Source: Clostridium muellerianum
GTDB lineage: Bacteria > Bacillota > Clostridia > Clostridiales > Clostridiaceae
DNA length: 64,000 nucleotides
Direction: 5' to 3'
Assembly: GCF_012926525.1 (NCBI RefSeq)
Contig: NZ_JABBNI010000017.1
Coordinates: 32,038-96,037 of the forward strand
The position numbers and the translations under genes are program-made. How positions within the stretch are numbered: position 1 is the stretch's first letter; every line of letters begins with the position of its first letter. The notes under the pieces are model-generated. The model was not told the DNA's origin and did no database searches. It was given only the letters and a program-made list of their open reading frames with translations. Shown piece after piece: positions 18,095 to 26,847 of the stretch.

Positions 18095-18145
18095 TTTTAT
18101 AATTTTAAATACTTAAATTATAGGCTATAATACAATTAAGAAAAT
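18095..18145 (+). repeat. Promoter-bearing repeat, copy 1
   Basis: First of five copies of an AT-rich repeat containing GGCTATAATACAATTA. Its TATAAT (18126-18131) is placed to drive the nuclease gene at 18180. Other copies are at 20031, 28301, 30855 and 33982. Confidence 0.75.
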
Positions 18146-18179
18146 GATCGGATCTCTTATAAGGAAAGAAGGTGCATTA

Positions 18180-19856
18180 ATGAAGACAATACAAATAGGA
18201 ACATCAGATTTTAAAAAGTTAATAGAAGGTAATAACTACTTTGTAGATAAAAGCTTATTGATAAAGGAATTTATAGAAAATGGAGCAGATATAATATTGA
18301 CACCAAGACCTAGAAGGTTTGGAAAGACATTAAATTTAAGTATGCTTAAATATTTTTTTGACATAAGAACTAAGGAAGAAACTAAAAATTTATTTAAAGG
18401 TTTAAAAATAGAAAAGGAAAAGGAAATAATGAAGCTTCGGGGCGAATATCCTGTTATCTTCATTACTTTTAAAAATGAAAAATATATTTCTTATGAAGAT
18501 TTTAAAGATGGTATTGAGTTCCTTTTATCTAGCTTGTATAAGGAACATGACTATTTGCTACAAAGTGATAAATTATCTGAAATAGATAAGAAAGAATATA
18601 TAGAAATGATAGAGAGAAGAGCTTCAATAGCCTCTTTATGCAATGGTATTAGTTCTCTTATGGGTTATATGAATAAGCATTATGGAAGAAAGGTTATGCT
18701 TTTTATAGATGAATATGATGTGCCAATACAAGAAGGATATCTTAGAGGATACTACAATGAAATGATAGTTTTAATAAGAAATTTATTAACAGCGGCCTTA
18801 AAAGATAATCCATACGTTGAAAAGTCTTTGATAACAGGTATCCTTAGGGTTGCAAAGGAAAGTATTTTTTCAGGATTAAATAATTTAGAAGTAAATACTG
18901 TTTTAAGATATAATTTTAATGATAAATTTGGCTTTACAGAAAAAGAAGTGGAAGAACTAGCTAATTATTATAATGTAGTAGAAGATATGAAAAACATAAA
19001 GAAATGGTACAATGGTTATGTTTTTGCTGGAGAAGTAATGTATAATCCATGGTCAGTTTTAAATTATTTAAAAAATATAAGAGAAGGTTTTATGCCATAC
19101 TGGATTAACAGCAGCAGCAATGATCTTATAAAAAGGCTTCTATTAAAAGGAGATAAAGAAATAAAATTAGATCTGGAATATCTTATTGAAGGAAAATCCA
19201 TAAATAAGGTAATTGATGATACTATAGTCATGGCAGAGGTTGAAGATTCCAACCAAAATATATGGAGCTTTTTACTTTTGAGCGGATATTTGAAGGCTGT
19301 AAAGACAGAGAATATAGAAGGAATTTTAAATTGTGAACTTAAAATCCCCAATAAAGAAGTATTGATTTTTTATAAGAATTTAATAGTAAAATGGTTTCAG
19401 GAAGCTATGACTAATCAAAAGTATGAAGAAATGTTAAGTAATTTAGTCACTGGCGACATAGAAAACTTTGGCTATGCTTTTCAGGAATTTGTAATAAATA
19501 ATTTGAGCTATTTTGACATATCAGGAAAAGAGCCAGAGAAAGTGTACCACGCTTTTGTACTTGGAATGTTTGTTTCTATTTCAAACACTCACAAGGTGAA
19601 GTCAAATAAAGAAAGCGGTTTTGGAAGGTATGATGTAATGATAATTCCAAAGGATATTTCAAAGCCAGGAATTATTATTGAATTTAAGAAAATAAATATT
19701 CTGTCAAAGGAAACAATAGAACAGGGAAAAGTAGAAGCATTAAAGCAAATAGATAATATGAAATATGGTGAGGAACTTATAAATTGTGGAGTCAAAGATA
19801 TAATAAAGCTTGCTATTGTGTTTAAGGGTAAGGAAGTAATGATTTCTGAGTCATAG
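18180..19856 (+). CDS. AAA-ATPase-like / PD-(D/E)XK nuclease protein, copy A
   Basis: A 558-residue protein of the AAA-ATPase_like plus PDDEXK_9 architecture. The P-loop variant RPRRFGKTLNLSM is at ~43-55 and Walker B LFIDEYDVP at ~174-182. The C-terminal nuclease core has D485 in GRYDVMI and E501-F-K503 in IIEFKKI. The start at 18180 matches the other copies and follows GAAGGTGC. It differs from copies B and C in residues ~99-155 and ~385-410 but resembles copy C at ~236-302. Function unproven; families of this kind are abundant in clostridial and other anaerobe genomes. Transcription is probably from repeat copy 1. Confidence 0.88.
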   Translation: MKTIQIGTSDFKKLIEGNNYFVDKSLLIKEFIENGADIILTPRPRRFGKTLNLSMLKYFFDIRTKEETKNLFKGLKIEKEKEIMKLRGEYPVIFITFKNEKYISYEDFKDGIEFLLSSLYKEHDYLLQSDKLSEIDKKEYIEMIERRASIASLCNGISSLMGYMNKHYGRKVMLFIDEYDVPIQEGYLRGYYNEMIVLIRNLLTAALKDNPYVEKSLITGILRVAKESIFSGLNNLEVNTVLRYNFNDKFGFTEKEVEELANYYNVVEDMKNIKKWYNGYVFAGEVMYNPWSVLNYLKNIREGFMPYWINSSSNDLIKRLLLKGDKEIKLDLEYLIEGKSINKVIDDTIVMAEVEDSNQNIWSFLLLSGYLKAVKTENIEGILNCELKIPNKEVLIFYKNLIVKWFQEAMTNQKYEEMLSNLVTGDIENFGYAFQEFVINNLSYFDISGKEPEKVYHAFVLGMFVSISNTHKVKSNKESGFGRYDVMIIPKDISKPGIIIEFKKINILSKETIEQGKVEALKQIDNMKYGEELINCGVKDIIKLAIVFKGKEVMISES

Positions 19857-19980
19857 GAAACTAGAAGATTTGAGAATACAGCTTCTAGGCTTAATGTTGA
19901 ATAGAACTATAATGCAATAAAATGCTAAAGTAGCCACACAGAGTTTATAGAAAAGGTATGACGTTTTGCTATGCCTTTTC

Positions 19981-20035
19981 TTATGTGAGTTGCATAGTGG
20001 CAGTAATATTTGCAGAAATCCATAAAGATATTTTT
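19981..20035 (-). pseudogene. C-terminal NUDIX gene fossil
   Basis: Read on the minus strand, the last codons give SLWISANITATMQL before a stop, matching the end of the intact NUDIX protein (SLKWAPADIPAAVKL). The neighbouring AAAAGGTATG/CTATGCCTTTT hairpin is also shared. The rest of the gene is gone, and repeat copy 2 follows directly. The 19857-19980 stretch shows nothing else. Confidence 0.65.
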
Positions 20036-20081
20036 ATAATTTTAAATAATTAATTATAAGCTATAATACAATTAGAAAAAT
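20031..20081 (+). repeat. Promoter-bearing repeat, copy 2
   Basis: Same repeat as 18095-18145; TATAAT is at 20062-20067. Here it stands upstream of the response regulator gene rather than a nuclease gene. Confidence 0.75.
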
Positions 20082-20109
20082 GCAATATTTGTAACGTTGA
20101 GGTGAAAGT

Positions 20110-20784
20110 ATGTATAAAATAATGACAGTAGAGGATGATTTAAAACTTTGCAAAGAAATACAAGAAGCTCTTTTAAAGTGGGGCTTTAATCCTGTTACAG
20201 TTAAAAACTTTGAAGATATACTTAATGAATTTGTACAAAATAAACCTGAGCTAGTTATCATGGATATAAATTTGCCATGTTTTGATGGATTTTACTGGTG
20301 TCAAAAAATAAGAGAAATATCAAAGGTACCAATCATATTTTTATCTTCAAGAAATACAAATATGGATATAATAATGGCAGTACAAATGGGCGGAGACGAT
20401 TTTGTCACAAAGCCATTTTCTATAGATATATTGGTGACTAAGCTTCATGCCATGCTTAGACGAACATATTCTTATGGAGAAAATTTAGGAGATGTACTTG
20501 AGTGCAGGGGAGTTATTTTAAATATAAATAACAGCACCTTATCTTATAATGAAAACAAAATAGAATTAACAAAAAATGAATTGAAAATACTGCTTCTTTT
20601 GATGAAAAATATAGGAAAGATAATCTCACGAGATAGGATTATGAGAATTTTGTGGGATGATGATACTTTTATTAATGACAATACGTTAACTGTAAATGTA
20701 AATAGGCTTAGAAAAAGGCTAGAGGACATAGGTATTAAGGATTTTATAGAAACTAAAAAAGGACAAGGATATGTAATATTATGA
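20110..20784 (+). CDS. OmpR-family response regulator (BceR-like)
   Basis: A 224-residue response regulator. The receiver domain has acidic pocket VEDD (8-10) and phosphoacceptor D52 in IMDINLP, with the switch lysine in VTKPFS. The C-terminal winged helix ends with TLTVNVNRLRKRLEDIG. It overlaps the kinase gene by four bases (ATGA). With the downstream kinase and the ABC genes at 23748-26385 it forms a Bce-type antimicrobial-peptide sensing system. The ribosome site is GAGGTGAAAG. Confidence 0.93.
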   Translation: MYKIMTVEDDLKLCKEIQEALLKWGFNPVTVKNFEDILNEFVQNKPELVIMDINLPCFDGFYWCQKIREISKVPIIFLSSRNTNMDIIMAVQMGGDDFVTKPFSIDILVTKLHAMLRRTYSYGENLGDVLECRGVILNINNSTLSYNENKIELTKNELKILLLLMKNIGKIISRDRIMRILWDDDTFINDNTLTVNVNRLRKRLEDIGIKDFIETKKGQGYVIL

Positions 20785-21809
20785 GTTTAAAAGTATATTT
20801 GAAAAAGTCTATATGGGCAATTATACATTTTATCATTATAATCACAATAGTTAATTTAGTATTAATAGGAACCACAGAATTTTCAAAGATTATGTATGAC
20901 GTTATATACATGAATATTTTGGTTTTTTGTGTTTCTATATTCTTTTTGACATTTAGATATAGAAAGTGGAAAGAAGGCTATAAAGATTTTTATGAAGGAT
21001 TGATGCAGGAGAAAAACATAGATTTATTAATTCCTAAAGAGGATGGTTTTGAAGCAAAGCTTATTAAAGATACAGTAAAATTAAAAAACAAGGAGCTTTA
21101 TGAAAATGTAAATGAGTTAAAAGAAGAACTTGATGAGTTAAATGAATATATAACAAAATGGGTTCATGAAATAAAGATTCCTATTTCAGTATGTGAATTG
21201 ATATCGGACAAGTTAGAAGATACTATTGATACAAATAGTGATATTTCTGAAAGTTTAAGAGGTGAACTTGCAAGAATAAAGTTTTTAGTTGAACAGGTAC
21301 TTTATGCAGGCAGAGCATCTAGTTACTCACAGGATCTTTTAATAAATGAAGTAAATATAAAGCAAGTAGTAAATGAAGCTGTTAAAAAGAATGCATTTTT
21401 TTTCATTTCCAAAAGGATAGATTTAAGACTAAAGGAATTACAATTTAACGTGTTAACAGATAAAAAGTGGCTTTCTTATATATTAGAGCAAGTTTTAAAC
21501 AATGCTTGCAAATATGTAGGTGAAAATGGAATAGTGGAAATTTATTGTGAAGAAGATGAAAAGGCCATAAGATTATGTGTAAGAGATAATGGAATAGGAA
21601 TATTGCCTAAAGACATATACAGGGTATTTGATAAAGGTTTTACAGGAAGTAATGGAAGAAAGAATGGAAAATCAACAGGAATGGGATTATATTTCTCTAA
21701 AAAAATGGCTGAAAAACTGAATCATGATATAAAAGCCGTTTCACAAGCTGGAAAATATACAGAATTTATTATAACCTTTTATAAATTATCTGATTATTTT
21801 AAGGTATGA
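20781..21809 (+). CDS. Intramembrane-sensing histidine kinase (BceS-like)
   Basis: A 342-residue kinase. Two membrane helices close together (~12-30 and ~40-58) leave almost no extracellular loop, as in BceS-type kinases that sense through an ABC transporter. The phosphoacceptor is H129 in KWVHEIKIP. ATP-binding boxes follow: LEQVLNNACKYV, DNGIGILPKD and GMGLYFSKKM. It is translationally coupled to the response regulator. It is predicted to respond to flux through the BceAB-like transporter downstream. Confidence 0.93.
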   Translation: MSLKVYLKKSIWAIIHFIIIITIVNLVLIGTTEFSKIMYDVIYMNILVFCVSIFFLTFRYRKWKEGYKDFYEGLMQEKNIDLLIPKEDGFEAKLIKDTVKLKNKELYENVNELKEELDELNEYITKWVHEIKIPISVCELISDKLEDTIDTNSDISESLRGELARIKFLVEQVLYAGRASSYSQDLLINEVNIKQVVNEAVKKNAFFFISKRIDLRLKELQFNVLTDKKWLSYILEQVLNNACKYVGENGIVEIYCEEDEKAIRLCVRDNGIGILPKDIYRVFDKGFTGSNGRKNGKSTGMGLYFSKKMAEKLNHDIKAVSQAGKYTEFIITFYKLSDYFKV

Positions 21810-21831
21810 GTTTAATGCTCATGCTTTTTTT
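21804..21831 (+). terminator. Terminator after the kinase gene
   Basis: Seven-base stem GTATGAG/CTCATGC (one G-U) overlapping the stop, then seven Ts. Confidence 0.65.
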
Positions 21832-21880
21832 GATTAAAAATATTTAACTCAACTTTTGCAGTTTAAAAAAATGCGAAGTA

Positions 21881-21897
21881 ATTGTCCTCTGTTCTCT
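21881..21897 (-). repeat. Remnant of the GGACAGA-rich element
   Basis: ATTGTCCTCTGTTCTCT matches the right terminal repeat of the element at 23385-23686 with one change. No partner end is nearby. Confidence 0.45.
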
Positions 21898-22086
21898 AAA
21901 AATGCTTATTATATTAAGTTAAAATTTTGTATGTGCGAAAGTTGAGTATTTAATGTTACGAAAATATCACATAGCACTTTAAAATGTCATGTAATGTGAT
22001 GGAGAAGAAAGAATAAAAAGATTAAAATTAATACATAGGATTAAGAAGGGCCCTTTAAAGTATATTGCAAGGAGGAAAATAAGCTT

Positions 22087-23343
22087 ATGCTTAAAATAAA
22101 AAGGAGAATAGCAGTTGTATTAATGATAGGTATAATGTTTGCTTTTTCAGGGTGTGATAACAGCAGTAAGTATGTTTGTAAAAGTGGAAATAGGGTAGAA
22201 GCTTGGCAGAAGGATTTGGACTATCTTAAGGAAGAACTTCCTAAAAAACATAAGAACCTATTCTTTAAATTGAGTAAGGAGCAGTTTAACAGTGAAATTG
22301 AAGGTTTAAAGCAGTCTTTAAATAAAATGAATGATGATCAAATTCAAATGGGTATAAACAAAATAATGACTTCTATTGGAGATGGTCATACAGGTGCTAA
22401 CATAAGTTCAGAAAAAATGTTCCCATTAGATTTGTATTGGTTTAATGATGGCATTTATGTTATTAATACAACAGAGGAGTATAGCGAAATCAAGTACAAG
22501 AAGTTGGTAAAAATTAATGATAAACCTATAGAAGATGTAATTAAAAGTGTTTCACAGGTAATTTCTCATGATAATGAACAGGGCATAAAGAGTCAGATAG
22601 GTTATTATATTGCAATGCCATCAGTACTTCATGGACTTAATATCATAGAAAATATGGATAGTTGTAAATTTACATTTGAAGACAGTAATGGAAAAACAGT
22701 AGATGTGAATTTAAAACCATTAAGTGGTGATACAGTATTTAAAGCTGTAATTGGCAAAGGAAAAGAAGGAGATAATATTCCTTTGTACATGAAAAATCAA
22801 GATAAAGCTTATTGGTATAAATATTTAAAAGACAGTAAAACAGTTTATTTTAGCTATAATAAATGCTCTGAAATGCAGGAAAAAAGCTTTAAGCAATTTT
22901 CTAAAGAGCTTATGGATGTAATTAATAAAGAAGACGTGCAAAAGCTTGTTATAGACTTGAGGAATAATGGAGGAGGAATTTCAACAATAATCAATGATTT
23001 CGTTAAGGAAATATCAAAGAGCAAGCTAAATGAAAATGGAAAGCTTTATGTTATTACAGGTAGAAATACTTTTTCATCTGCAGTATTAAATGTTATAGAT
23101 TTAAAGAAAAATACTAAAGCAATTTTTGTTGGTGAACCTACATCAGGAAAACCTAATCATTATGGTGAAGTTAAAAAATTTAAGCTTCCAAATTCGGGAT
23201 TAACTATCAAGTATTCAACAAAGCAATTTAATAATTATGATAAGGACGATTCTACATTTAATCCAGATAAAGAAATAACACCATCAATAAAGGATTATAT
23301 AGATAATGTTGATCCTGTGATGGAGTATATAATTAAAAAGTGA
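22087..23343 (+). CDS. S41 family peptidase-like lipoprotein
   Basis: A 418-residue protein with a lipoprotein signal: basic start, hydrophobic stretch VVLMIGIMFAFSGC and cysteine at about residue 23, placing it on the outer face of the membrane. The C-terminal half is an S41 (C-terminal processing peptidase/tricorn) fold: LVIDLRNNGGG, then the nucleophile region GRNTFSSAV and IFVGEPTSGKPN. The N-terminal helical domain (LKEELPKKHKNLF) is common in this group. It lies between the Bce-like two-component genes and the ABC genes and may belong to the same peptide-response regulon; that link is positional only. Confidence 0.85.
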   Translation: MLKIKRRIAVVLMIGIMFAFSGCDNSSKYVCKSGNRVEAWQKDLDYLKEELPKKHKNLFFKLSKEQFNSEIEGLKQSLNKMNDDQIQMGINKIMTSIGDGHTGANISSEKMFPLDLYWFNDGIYVINTTEEYSEIKYKKLVKINDKPIEDVIKSVSQVISHDNEQGIKSQIGYYIAMPSVLHGLNIIENMDSCKFTFEDSNGKTVDVNLKPLSGDTVFKAVIGKGKEGDNIPLYMKNQDKAYWYKYLKDSKTVYFSYNKCSEMQEKSFKQFSKELMDVINKEDVQKLVIDLRNNGGGISTIINDFVKEISKSKLNENGKLYVITGRNTFSSAVLNVIDLKKNTKAIFVGEPTSGKPNHYGEVKKFKLPNSGLTIKYSTKQFNNYDKDDSTFNPDKEITPSIKDYIDNVDPVMEYIIKK

Positions 23344-23384
23344 AACTTTGCATATACAAGATTTTGGGATAATAAGGGTATAAT

Positions 23385-23686
23385 GTGGCACAACTTTTTT
23401 TGAGAGGACATTTGACAGAGGACAGAGGACAATGAAGGTGAGTTTTCCTCCTTACGTCGGAAAACTAATTTATTTTTTAAGCTTGTTTTGCTAAAGCAAA
23501 ACATCGCTTAGGTAGGAAACTAAAATTTATGATTTTTAGATAATTTTGCTTTCTTAGAAAATATTTCTTAAAAACAAAAAACGTGAGTTTTTTTAAAATT
23601 AAAGATTTTTCGCAGCACAGCGGAGAAAAATCATCCTTCACTGTCCTCTGTCAATTGTCCTCTGTCCTCTGAAAAGGTTGCACTGC
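23385..23686 (+). mobile_element. Non-autonomous palindromic element (MITE-like), about 300 bp
   Basis: Long imperfect inverted ends. GAGAGGACATTTGACAGAGG on the left and the complement of its right counterpart (CAATTGTCCTCTGTCCTCTG) are built from repeated GGACAGA units, and the match continues outward to GTGGCACAAC / GTTGCACTGC. Internal hairpins include TGTTTTGC/GCAAAACA. No ORF of size. It fills most of the gap between the S41 and ABC genes and may affect transcription of the latter. Confidence 0.7.
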
Positions 23687-23747
23687 AATTTTTAAGTTGC
23701 GAAAGTTGAGTTGAAACAACTAGTTTTAATTAAAAGGAGTAGATAAA

Positions 23748-24512
23748 ATGAGTACAGTAATAGAAACTAAAGATTTAGGAAAAATATATGGTTCAAAAGC
23801 AGTGGCTTTTACAGCACTTCATGGTATTAATCTTAAGGTAGAGGAAGGTGAATTCTTAGGGATCATGGGTCCTTCTGGAGCAGGTAAAACTACCTTGTTA
23901 AATTTACTTTCAACTATAGATGTACCAACCACGGGAAATATTATATTTAATGGTAAGGATATAACCCAATTAAAAAATAAAGAGCTGTCATTATTTAGAA
24001 GGGATAAGATAGGTTTTATTTTTCAAGATTTTAATTTGCTGGATACTATGACTGTAGAAGACAATATAGCACTGCCTTTAGCATTATCCAAGGTAAATCA
24101 TAAAGAAATACAAAATAAGGTTAAACAATTAAGTGAGTTTTTTGGAATTGATAAACATTTAAAAAATTATCCATATGAGCTTTCAGGAGGACAAAAACAG
24201 AGAACAGCAGCAGCAAGAGCTTTGATAACAGAGCCTTCTGTAATATTTGCAGACGAGCCTACAGGAGCATTAGACTCCAAATCCTCTGCAGAGCTGCTTC
24301 AGTGCTTGAGCAGTATGAATGAAAAGTTCAATAAAACAGTAATAATGGTAACCCATGATGCTTTTGCAGCAAGTTACTGCAAGAGAATATTATTTATAAA
24401 AGATGGAAAAATTCATGCTAGAATTGATAAAAATGAATCCAGAAAGGAATTTTTCCAAAGGATAATTGAAATGCTAGCCGCTTTGGGAGGTGCAGTTAAT
24501 GAACTCCTTTAG
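23748..24512 (+). CDS. BceA-like ABC transporter ATP-binding protein
   Basis: A 254-residue MacB/BceA-type ATPase. Walker A is GPSGAGKTT, the Q-loop is in FIFQDFNLLD, the signature is LSGGQKQR, Walker B is VIFADEPTGALDS, and the H-loop is in VTHDAF. It has the C-terminal extension (RKEFFQRIIEMLAALGG) typical of Bce transporters. The downstream permease starts 14 bases before its stop. With the BceRS pair at 20110-21809 it forms a detoxification module against cell-wall-active peptides (inference from family). Confidence 0.93.
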   Translation: MSTVIETKDLGKIYGSKAVAFTALHGINLKVEEGEFLGIMGPSGAGKTTLLNLLSTIDVPTTGNIIFNGKDITQLKNKELSLFRRDKIGFIFQDFNLLDTMTVEDNIALPLALSKVNHKEIQNKVKQLSEFFGIDKHLKNYPYELSGGQKQRTAAARALITEPSVIFADEPTGALDSKSSAELLQCLSSMNEKFNKTVIMVTHDAFAASYCKRILFIKDGKIHARIDKNESRKEFFQRIIEMLAALGGAVNELL

Positions 24513-26385
24513 TATAGCTTACAATAATTTTAAACATAATATAAAAACTTATGCTTTAAACCTTATGGCAATGATTTTTTCTGTGGCAGTTTATTATAAT
24601 TTTATAGCTTTAAATGATAATCCACAAATTGTTCAGCTTAATCAGATTATGAATATTGTTAGGTCAGCATCAACTTCAACAGCAGTGTTACTTCTTGTAT
24701 TTTTAATATTTTTCATTTGGTATTCAAATTCCTTTTTCCTAAAGCAAAAGAAAAAGGAAATAGGAATTTATGCTTTTATGGGCATTGATAATTATAAAAT
24801 AGGATTAATTTATGCCTTAGAAGGATTTTTACAAGGAGTTCTAGCTATAGTCATTGGCAGTTTCGTTGGAATATTATTTTCAAAACTATTTATAATGCTT
24901 TTATGTAAAGTTGCCTTTTTAGATGTGAAAATAAACTTTTTTATATCAGTACATGCATTGATTGAAACAATTATTACATTTTTAGTTATATTTTTTATAA
25001 TTTCAGTTTTAGGTTATTTTAATATAGTAAGAAGTAAATTAATAGATTTATTTAATGCTTCAAAACAGCAGGAAGGACTTCCTAAGTTAAGTAAATTTAA
25101 AGCAGCAGCTTCAATCATAATAATTTTAATAGCATATGGTATGTGTATAGGCTTGCCCAAATTAACGGTAATTGCAAGCGTTCCTGTTATAACTATAATG
25201 GTTATTTTTGCAACTTACTGGCTTTTTGGTTCTTTCTTTTCAATGATAATGAGATATCTTTTAGATAAAAAACAAATTTTATATAATGGTACAAACGTTG
25301 TAAGCATATCCAATATTGTTTTTAGAATTAAAGGAAATTATAAAACCCTTGCAACTATTGCTATTTTGATTGCATCAGCAATTACAGCTTTAGGAACAGC
25401 AACTTCAATTAAATATAATACAAAAATAGAATTAGACCTTCCTTATTCTTTTACTTATGTATTAGATGGAAATACAGGAGATGAAATTGAACCTAAAGTT
25501 AATAATTATATTACTTCATCAAATCACAATATTTTATTAAAGGAAAAAGCAAATTTTATTTTTGTAAATAAGTTCAAAACTGATGAGAATTTCTCAGGTG
25601 ATGAATTTATGGTAGTTAAAGCTTCTGATTTTAAAAAGATAACAAAAGATTTAAAGGCTAAAGATGCAGAAGATATTTTAGAAAAATCAGAACTTAGAAG
25701 TGGTGAGGTAATTTATGTACAAAGACCTAAAACCCTTGTACAAGCAAATAAAATACAAAACATTGAGATTAACAATTTAAAATATAATGTAAAAATGGAT
25801 TTAAAAACACCTTTATTTGGTGGAATAAAAAATGATCCTTGTTTAATCGTAAATGATAAAGATTATGAAAATATAAAGAGCAATTTTAAGGAAAGCAAAT
25901 TTTACGGGATTATAGTAAATGATCAGAAAAACACATTAGATTTGTCTGCAAAGTTAGGAACTATAAGAGTTTTAGACAATAACTTATATTCCTATGCTCA
26001 AAAATATAGATCTGGTTATGAACCTTATGGAGTTATTTTCTTTATGGGATGTTTTTTAGCATTAGTTTTTGTAGTAGCTACAGGAAGCATTATTCATTTT
26101 AAAATTTTAAGTGAAGCTTATATGGACAAGGAAAAATATAAAATTTTATTAAAAATTGGAATGACAGAAAAAGAACTGAAAAGGGCTATTTCAAAGCAAA
26201 CTGCGGTATATTTCATCCTGCCTTTGCTTGTAGGTGTAATTCACAGTTCATTTGGTATAGTGATATTAAGCAAATTGATGGAATGTAACTTAGTATTGCC
26301 TATATCTATAAGCATTGCAACATTCATTGTAATTTATGGGATGTTTTATATATTTACATTGGGTAAGTTTAGAAAAGTTATTTAA
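24499..26385 (+). CDS. BceB-like ABC transporter permease
   Basis: A 628-residue FtsX-type permease. I see one N-terminal helix, two clusters of helices and a C-terminal set, about ten in all. A large soluble loop of roughly 200 residues (~305-500) lies between helices 7 and 8, the hallmark of Bce permeases that bind the peptide-lipid complex. The ATG at 24499 follows GGGAGG at eight bases and overlaps the ATPase gene by 14 bases; a GTG at 24490 is less likely. The adjacent BceS-like kinase probably senses this protein. Confidence 0.9.
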   Translation: MNSFSIAYNNFKHNIKTYALNLMAMIFSVAVYYNFIALNDNPQIVQLNQIMNIVRSASTSTAVLLLVFLIFFIWYSNSFFLKQKKKEIGIYAFMGIDNYKIGLIYALEGFLQGVLAIVIGSFVGILFSKLFIMLLCKVAFLDVKINFFISVHALIETIITFLVIFFIISVLGYFNIVRSKLIDLFNASKQQEGLPKLSKFKAAASIIIILIAYGMCIGLPKLTVIASVPVITIMVIFATYWLFGSFFSMIMRYLLDKKQILYNGTNVVSISNIVFRIKGNYKTLATIAILIASAITALGTATSIKYNTKIELDLPYSFTYVLDGNTGDEIEPKVNNYITSSNHNILLKEKANFIFVNKFKTDENFSGDEFMVVKASDFKKITKDLKAKDAEDILEKSELRSGEVIYVQRPKTLVQANKIQNIEINNLKYNVKMDLKTPLFGGIKNDPCLIVNDKDYENIKSNFKESKFYGIIVNDQKNTLDLSAKLGTIRVLDNNLYSYAQKYRSGYEPYGVIFFMGCFLALVFVVATGSIIHFKILSEAYMDKEKYKILLKIGMTEKELKRAISKQTAVYFILPLLVGVIHSSFGIVILSKLMECNLVLPISISIATFIVIYGMFYIFTLGKFRKVI

Positions 26386-26424
26386 GTTAGCTGACTATTC
26401 AAAAGGCAAAATAAAAGAAAAAAT

Positions 26425-26453
26425 AAGGTGGTGGCAATTTAGGCCATCACCTT
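26425..26453 (-). terminator. Hairpin at the end of the permease gene
   Basis: AAGGTGGTGGC pairs with GCCATCACCTT (one G-U). The T-rich side is on the minus strand (ATTTTTTCTTTTATTTT), so it would stop minus-strand transcription better than the permease transcript. Confidence 0.5.
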
Positions 26454-26613
26454 AGGCATATTCAAAAAAATAACAAGTTAGTATGTTAGTATATTTTGCG
26501 TCATACTGCGTCAACAGAACCCTTTGATAGAACAACTATCAGCGGAACCTGTTTCCTTGTCCATGGCAAAATATACTAACATCTTTGACTTGCTATTTTC
26601 TTTCATATGCCTT
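26453..26613 (+). mobile_element. 160-bp palindromic element, copy 1
   Basis: The ends AGGCATATTC...AACAAG and CTTGCTATTTTC...ATATGCCT are complementary, as are inner arms TATGTTAGTATATTTTG and CAAAATATACTAACAT. The core holds a small hairpin TGATAG/CTATCA. A second, almost identical copy is at 30664-30824 and a solo end at 2005-2029. No coding capacity. The rest of the 26386-26847 gap shows nothing further. Confidence 0.8.
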
Positions 26614-26847
26614 ATTTGTTATCTATATTCCTAAAATATAAATTTTTAATGCTTGCCTTGAATATTCATACGCTAGGTGTGGTGAATAAATATATTTGAA
26701 TTGTAAATGGTAAAAATTTCATGGTGATTTGTGTAAAATTGCTATACAATTTTTATATGTAGACTACTATTTCAGGTATTAATTTAGGAATTTTGAAGGA
26801 GTAAATTTGGTAGTGATTAAAAATGACAGCTAAGGAGAGGGATAATT

